From: Streptomyces katrae
GTDB lineage: Bacteria > Actinomycetota > Actinomycetes > Streptomycetales > Streptomycetaceae
Direction of reading: 5' to 3'
Assembly (NCBI RefSeq): GCF_002028425.1
Contig: NZ_CP020042.1
Location: forward strand, 2,914,001-2,978,000
Length of the DNA: 64,000 bases
The notes under the pieces are model-generated. The model did no database searches. It had not been told where the DNA came from and saw only the letters and a program-made list of their open reading frames with translations. Shown piece after piece: positions 58,640 through 64,000 of the stretch. A program made the translations under genes and the position numbers. The first letter of the stretch is position 1. Every line of letters begins with the position of its first letter.

Positions 58640-58671
58640 AAGCCCCTCGTAGCGAAAGCTACGAGGGGCTT
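58640..58671 (+). terminator. Original tRNA-Lys terminator, now at attR
   Basis: A 14-bp perfect stem AAGCCCCTCGTAGC / GCTACGAGGGGCTT with a GAAA tetraloop followed by CTTCGTTCT. It sits 8 bp beyond the attR core, where it would have served the tRNA before integration. Confidence 0.88.
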
Positions 58672-58705
58672 CTTCGTTCTGCCGGAAGCCAGGGGCCGGC
58701 CGCCT

Positions 58706-59368
58706 CTACGCCGCCGCCCCCGGCCTGGTCCCCGCACCCGTCAGGTACGCCGAGACCACCACGTTCGCCGAGTACTGTCCGGCCGCCTTGTCGTAGGTCC
58801 CGCCGCAGGTCACCAGCCTCAGCTCGGCGCGGCCCGGGACCCGCGGCCCGTACGCCTTGGCGGGGTCGAAGCCCGCGCGCTCGTAGACCCGTACGTCCTC
58901 GACGGTGAACTCGGCGACCGTCCCGTCCGCCCGCGCCACCCGGACCTTCTCCCCCGGCTTGACCGAGCCCAGGCCGAAGAACACGGCCGGCTTGGCCTTC
59001 GTGTCCACGTGCCCCACCATCAGCGCCGCCCCCACCGCACCCGGTGCGGGGCCCGCGCCCCACCAGCCCACCGTGCCGGGCAGCTCGTACGGCGGCGGCT
59101 CGATCGCCCCCTGCCGGTCCAGGCCCCGCGCGATCACCGGCGCCTGCACCCCCAGCGACGGTACGTCGACCCGCGCGGGCATCGCCGCCGTCAGGGGGGC
59201 CCGCGCCGCCGGGAGGCCCGGGCCCGCCTGGCCGCCGGGCCGCCCGGAGAGCGGGCCCGCCGGCACCCCCGTGATCTCCTTGCCCCACAGCCAGAGCCCG
59301 AGCACCAGCACCGACCAGGCCGTGAAGGTCAGCAGCCGGCCGCCGGCCAGGGGGCGGGGCCCGCTCAT
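58706..59368 (-). CDS. Class F sortase
   Basis: 220 residues from ATG 59368. An N-terminal membrane anchor (LTFTAWSVLVLGLWLWG) precedes the sortase beta barrel: ARVDVPSLGVQAPVIARG, VGHVDTKAKPAVFFGLG (catalytic His in GHVDT) and LRLVTCGGTYDKAAGQYSANVVV (catalytic Cys in TCGG). The catalytic Arg is probably in the last strands. Class F sortases in Streptomyces sit beside secreted proteins. The gene overlaps the stop of the secreted protein upstream (ATGA), so the two are coupled. It attaches a substrate to the cell wall or has an editing role, by family. Confidence 0.92.
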   Translation of the reverse strand: MSGPRPLAGGRLLTFTAWSVLVLGLWLWGKEITGVPAGPLSGRPGGQAGPGLPAARAPLTAAMPARVDVPSLGVQAPVIARGLDRQGAIEPPPYELPGTVGWWGAGPAPGAVGAALMVGHVDTKAKPAVFFGLGSVKPGEKVRVARADGTVAEFTVEDVRVYERAGFDPAKAYGPRVPGRAELRLVTCGGTYDKAAGQYSANVVVSAYLTGAGTRPGAAA

Positions 59369-59970
59369 CCGTCGTTGCGGCGGCGGCGCAGGGTCAGGGC
59401 GCGCCCGGCGACCACCAGCGTGGCGGCGGCGGCCAGGACCGCGCCGACCACGGTCTGCGACAGGCCGGGCCCGTCACCGTGGTGGCTCTTCTTCGCGGCG
59501 GAGGCGGAAGCCAGCCGGGTGGTCTCGGCGACCTGGGCGGCCATCGCGCCGCCGCCCGCGTGGACCGGCCAGACCGGCGAGTGGTGGGGGTCGGGGCGGT
59601 GGTCGCGGCGGACCTCCAGCGAACCGCGAAGGCCCTCGTCGCGGCCCTCGCACTTGACCCGGACCTCGTGCCACCCCGGGTCGGCGTGCCGGCGGATCTC
59701 GGCCTCGCCGAAGAGGGTGCGGGGGTCCTCGTGGCCCTTGTGCAGCCGGACCTCCCCCTCGAAGACGGGGGAACGGGCCACCGCCCAGTCACCCTCACAG
59801 GCGCGCACGCGGACCTTGACCCGGTCGCCGGGCTCGGCCGGGTTCGGTTCGACGGAGACACCGCCGCGGTCCCCGTCGTATCCGAGGGCGGCGGGGGCGG
59901 TCACGGCGGTGCAGGCCGCCAGGGTCACGGCCACCGCTGCGGCACGGAGAGCGATCAGAGAAATTCGCAT
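59365..59970 (-). CDS. Secreted or membrane-anchored protein, likely sortase partner
   Basis: 201 residues from ATG 59970 with GAGGAGG upstream. The signal peptide (ISLIALRAAAVAVTLAACTAVTAPAALG) is followed by an Ig-like beta domain (VSVEPNPAEPGDRVKVRVRACEGDW, VRLHKGHEDPRTLFGEAEIRR) with two Cys. A C-terminal membrane helix (TVVGAVLAAAATLVVAG) precedes a short basic tail (RALTLRRRRNDG). No LPxTG motif is evident, so it may be anchored by the helix. The overlap with the sortase start supports a shared function. Confidence 0.8.
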   Translation of the reverse strand: MRISLIALRAAAVAVTLAACTAVTAPAALGYDGDRGGVSVEPNPAEPGDRVKVRVRACEGDWAVARSPVFEGEVRLHKGHEDPRTLFGEAEIRRHADPGWHEVRVKCEGRDEGLRGSLEVRRDHRPDPHHSPVWPVHAGGGAMAAQVAETTRLASASAAKKSHHGDGPGLSQTVVGAVLAAAATLVVAGRALTLRRRRNDG

Positions 59971-60004
59971 GGTGAACCTCCTCACAAGGAGATTCACGCG
60001 CGGC

Positions 60005-60030
60005 GCGCCGCTCCGCATCCGGAGCGGCGC
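60005..60030 (-). terminator. Possible terminator after the HAD gene
   Basis: An 11-bp GC-rich stem GCGCCGCTCCG / CGGAGCGGCGC with a 4-base loop, lying 62 bp after the HAD stop. No T-run follows on the minus strand, so it may only slow transcription. Confidence 0.4.
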
Positions 60031-60091
60031 TCTCTTGGCCCGTACGTGTCAGCCGTATGCGCCAACGCGGCAGCCGCGGCGCCCTCCGCGA

Positions 60092-60871
60092 CTACACCAG
60101 GTCGACGAGATCCGCGATGGAGTCCACCGTCCGGGTCGGACGGTAGGGGAACTTCTCGGTGTCCTCGACCGTGGTCAGCCCGGTCAGCACGAGGAAGGTC
60201 TGCATGCCCGCCTCCAGGCCGGCCAGTACGTCGGTGTCCATCCGGTCGCCGATCATCGCGCTGGTCTCGGAGTGGGCGCCGATGGCGTTGAGGCCCGTAC
60301 GCATCATCAGCGGGTTGGGCTTGCCGGCGAAGTACGGCTTCTTGCCGGTCGCCTTGGTGATCAGCGCGGCGACCGCGCCCGTGGCCGGGAGCGGGCCCTC
60401 GGTGGAGGGGCCGGTCTCGTCGGGGTTGGTGCAGATGAAGCGGGCGCCGTCGTTGATCAGCCGGACGGCCTTGGTCATGGCCTCGAAGCTGTAGGTGCGC
60501 GTCTCGCCGAGCACGACGTAGTCGGGCTGGTGGTCGGTGAGGATGTAGCCGATGTCGTGCAGGGCGGTGGTCAGCCCCGCCTCGCCGATGACGTACGCCG
60601 TGCCGCCCGGGCGCTGGTCGTCGAGGAACTTCGCGGTGGCGAGCGCCGAGGTCCAGATGTTGTCCACGGGCACGTCCAGGCCCATGCGGCTGAGCCGGGC
60701 CTGGAGGTCGCGCGGGGTGTAGATGGAGTTGTTGGTGAGGACCAGGAAGGGCTTGCCGGACTCGCGCAGCCGCTTGATGAAGGCATCGGCGCCGGGGATC
60801 GGCGTGCCCTCGTGGATGAGGACGCCGTCCATGTCGGTGAGCCAGGATTCGATCGGCTTGCGCTCTGCCAC
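60092..60871 (-). CDS. HAD-IIA family (NagD-like) phosphatase
   Basis: 259 residues from GTG 60871 (GGAGAG upstream). The catalytic motif is SWLTDMDGVLIHEG (DxD-x-V/T), with VLTNNSIYTPRDLQARL as motif II (Thr-Asn-Asn) and SAMIGDRMDTDVLAG as motifs III/IV. PNPLMMRTGLNAIG is also typical of NagD/AraL. It would dephosphorylate sugar phosphates or nucleotides, and NagD of E. coli prefers UMP. It is monocistronic by spacing. There is no direct sign of a link to the phosphonate genes on the right. Confidence 0.9.
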   Translation of the reverse strand: MAERKPIESWLTDMDGVLIHEGTPIPGADAFIKRLRESGKPFLVLTNNSIYTPRDLQARLSRMGLDVPVDNIWTSALATAKFLDDQRPGGTAYVIGEAGLTTALHDIGYILTDHQPDYVVLGETRTYSFEAMTKAVRLINDGARFICTNPDETGPSTEGPLPATGAVAALITKATGKKPYFAGKPNPLMMRTGLNAIGAHSETSAMIGDRMDTDVLAGLEAGMQTFLVLTGLTTVEDTEKFPYRPTRTVDSIADLVDLV

Positions 60872-60981
60872 GGATTTCTCTCCGCTCTTCGATGGCCGCT
60901 GACCTGTGGGTCTGTGGTCTGTACCACCCACCCTAGCGGGCGCGGGCCGTGGGCGCCGGGGGCGTCCACGGCCCGGACGGC

Positions 60982-62589
<1,608 letters not shown>

Positions 62590-62765
62590 GTACTCCTCCA
62601 GGAGCAAGTGGGTGTGGGCGGGGTGTGGGCCGGGTGTGCGCGTGCGGGCGCCGCGGGCGCAGGGACGGGCGCGCATGCGGCGGGTCCGGACCGAGGTGCG
62701 GTTTCGGTCCAGACCCGTTATCCGTTCGATATGGTTCCCGGTGGGGGTGGCCGGGAGGTGAAGGC

Positions 62766-63851
62766 TCAGCTGCCGGTCGCGGACTTCCAGGCGTCGACGT
62801 AGCCCGTGAGGTTCTTGTCGATGTCGGCCCAGTCCGGCTCGAACACCTCGACGCCGGCCATCAGCTGGGTGAGCTCGATGGCGTTGGCGTCGGTGGGCTT
62901 GACGTCCGTACGGGCCGGGAAGCCGCCGCCGACCTCGCTGACCAGCTTCTGGGCGTCCTCGCTGAGCAGGTAGTCGAGGAGCTTCTTGCCGTTCTCGGTG
63001 TGCGGGGCCTTGGCGACCAGCCCGGCCGCGTACGGGAGGGCGAAGGTGGTGGGCTTGCCGCCGTCCTTGGCGGGGAACCAGATGCCGAGGTTGGGCATGG
63101 ACTTGGACTGGGCGAAGTTCATCTGGACGTCGCCGTTGGCGACGAGCAGCTCGCCCTTGTCGGTCTTCGGGGCGAGCTTGCTGGTGGAGGAGGACGGGCC
63201 GACGTTGTTGGCCTGGAGCTTCTTGAGGAAGTCCATCGCCTGGTCCTTGCCGCCGAAGTCGTGCAGGGACTTGACGAGGACGGCCGTGCCGTCGCCCGCG
63301 ACGCCGGGGGTGGAGTACTGGAGCTTGCCCTTGTACTTGGCGTCCAGCAGCTCCTCCCAGGTCCTGGGGGCGGTGGTGAGCTCCTTCTTGTTGTAGACGA
63401 ACCCGAAGTAGTTGTTGACGACGGAGGTCCACTTGGCGTCGGCGGACTTGTCGGCGCCGCTGACCTTGTCGGAGCCCTGGGGGGCGTAGGGCTGGAGCAG
63501 GCCCTTGCCGTCGGCCTGCTGGATGAAGGGCGGCAGGGTGATCAGTACGTCGGCCTGGGTGTTGGTCTTCTCGCGGAGGGCGCGCTGGACCATCTCGCCG
63601 GAGCCGCCCTCGACGTACTTGACCTCGATGCCGGTCTTCTTGGTGAAGTCGGCGAAGACCTTGTCGTACCAGCCGTCGCCCTTGTCGCTCTTGAGGCCGT
63701 CGGCGCTGTAGACGGTGACGGTCTTCCCGCCGCCCCCGCCGGAGTCGGCGCCGGCGGTGGTGGAGGAGCCGCCGCAGGCGGTGAGGGCGGCGGCGAGGGT
63801 GAGGCCGGTGGTGAGGGCGGTGGCGGTGCGGAGCAGGAGCGCTCTGGACAT
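62766..63851 (-). CDS. 2-Aminoethylphosphonate-type ABC substrate-binding lipoprotein
   Basis: 361 residues from ATG 63851. Lipobox in LTLAAALTACGGSS. The mature part follows the family-1 extracellular solute-binding fold: TVYSADGLKSDKGDGWYDKVFADFTKKTG, VEGGSGEMVQRALREK, NNYFGFVYNKKELTTAPRTWEELLDAKYKGKLQYSTPG and a late GGFPARTDVKPTD. The pattern is that of AEP (PhnS-type) or ferric-type binding proteins. The AEP call fits the neighbouring phosphodiesterase but needs a substrate test. A permease gene lies directly downstream in the same direction of reading at 63920-64000, beyond the window edge. Confidence 0.82.
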   Translation of the reverse strand: MSRALLLRTATALTTGLTLAAALTACGGSSTTAGADSGGGGGKTVTVYSADGLKSDKGDGWYDKVFADFTKKTGIEVKYVEGGSGEMVQRALREKTNTQADVLITLPPFIQQADGKGLLQPYAPQGSDKVSGADKSADAKWTSVVNNYFGFVYNKKELTTAPRTWEELLDAKYKGKLQYSTPGVAGDGTAVLVKSLHDFGGKDQAMDFLKKLQANNVGPSSSTSKLAPKTDKGELLVANGDVQMNFAQSKSMPNLGIWFPAKDGGKPTTFALPYAAGLVAKAPHTENGKKLLDYLLSEDAQKLVSEVGGGFPARTDVKPTDANAIELTQLMAGVEVFEPDWADIDKNLTGYVDAWKSATGS

Positions 63852-63919
63852 GGGACTTCCTTACGGGGGGCGGGGACGGGGGTTTGGCAGCCGGGGGCGG
63901 CTGGGGGGCGCCGGGGGTG

Positions 63920-64000
63920 TCAGCGGTAGGAGGCTCGGGTGCGGATGCGGGAGACGGCCAGGAGGACCAGCAGGGTGGTGGCCATCAGCACCACGGCCAC
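63920..64000 (-). CDS. C-terminal end of an ABC transporter permease
   Basis: The last 26 residues are visible, from the right edge to the TGA at 63922-63920. They form one hydrophobic helix (VAVVLMATTLLVLLAVSRI) with a basic end (RTRASYR), typical for an ABC permease C-terminus. It lies upstream of the substrate-binding protein gene on the same strand, as in an ABC operon. Confidence 0.6.
   Translation of the reverse strand: MAVVLMATTLLVLLAVSRIRTRASYR

Overview
The window is chromosomal DNA from a Streptomyces-like actinomycete. Base composition is very GC-rich, and coding frames show the strong third-position G/C bias of that genus. Gene content also fits: DasR-type chitin operators, a secreted AA10 LPMO and a GH18 chitinase, a class F sortase, IclR and MarR regulators, a GGDEF/EAL protein and many GTG starts. 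No other genome was available, so the genus call rests on gene content and style only.

Left chromosomal part (1-28,966). First come housekeeping and regulatory genes: a spermidine-synthase-like protein, an HTH/TPR-like regulator and a histidine phosphatase. Next is a tightly overlapping three-gene operon (4277-8333) that pairs a RecB/Cas4/AddB-type Fe-S nuclease with a separate SF1 helicase and an unknown protein. Then follow a MarR/FMN-reductase pair, an M6 metalloprotease, a PAS-GGDEF-EAL protein, a chitinase and an LPMO that each have a DasR-like site, an LLM flavoprotein, an IclR regulator and an acyl-CoA synthetase. The part ends with a cell-wall hydrolase that appears frameshifted, translationally coupled to an SPFH protein with a huge repeat-rich extension. 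Three identical tRNA-Lys(CTT) genes lie at 10767, 18870 (minus strand) and 28967.

Integrated element (28,997-58,631, about 29.6 kb). The third tRNA-Lys is the integration site. A 47-bp identical repeat (28997-29043 and 58585-58631) marks attL and attR. The tyrosine integrase gene abuts attL, followed by an XRE regulator and an Xis-like gene. The cargo contains an HD-domain dNTPase-like protein with a small winged-helix partner, a truncated NUDIX gene, an EEP-family nuclease/phosphatase and a lipoprotein. It also holds a divergent metabolic-looking cluster (WbqC-like, YdcF-like, XRE, resolvase-like, HATPase, SAH-hydrolase-like, NUDIX), a complete IS630-type insertion sequence and a large serine recombinase. 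A transfer/replication module on the minus strand (DUF932, small proteins, two replication-relaxation proteins, a VirD4/TraG-like ATPase, small membrane proteins) follows. The right end carries a receiver-like regulator, a zf-HC2 protein, an unknown dehydrogenase-like protein and a J-domain membrane protein. I see no classical relaxase or mating-pore genes, so the element looks mobilizable or uses an unrecognised transfer route.

Right chromosomal part (58,632-64,000). A coupled pair (secreted protein plus class F sortase), a HAD-IIA phosphatase, a secreted phosphodiesterase-family protein, an aminoethylphosphonate-type ABC substrate-binding lipoprotein and the end of an ABC permease. The last three suggest phosphonate or organophosphate use.

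The most unusual observations are a peptidoglycan-binding-like domain inserted inside the integrase catalytic domain, an integrase reading frame that runs through the attachment site so its C-terminus changes on excision, a run of four inverted repeats in the transfer module, the repeat-expanded SPFH protein, and the split Dna2-like nuclease/helicase operon.
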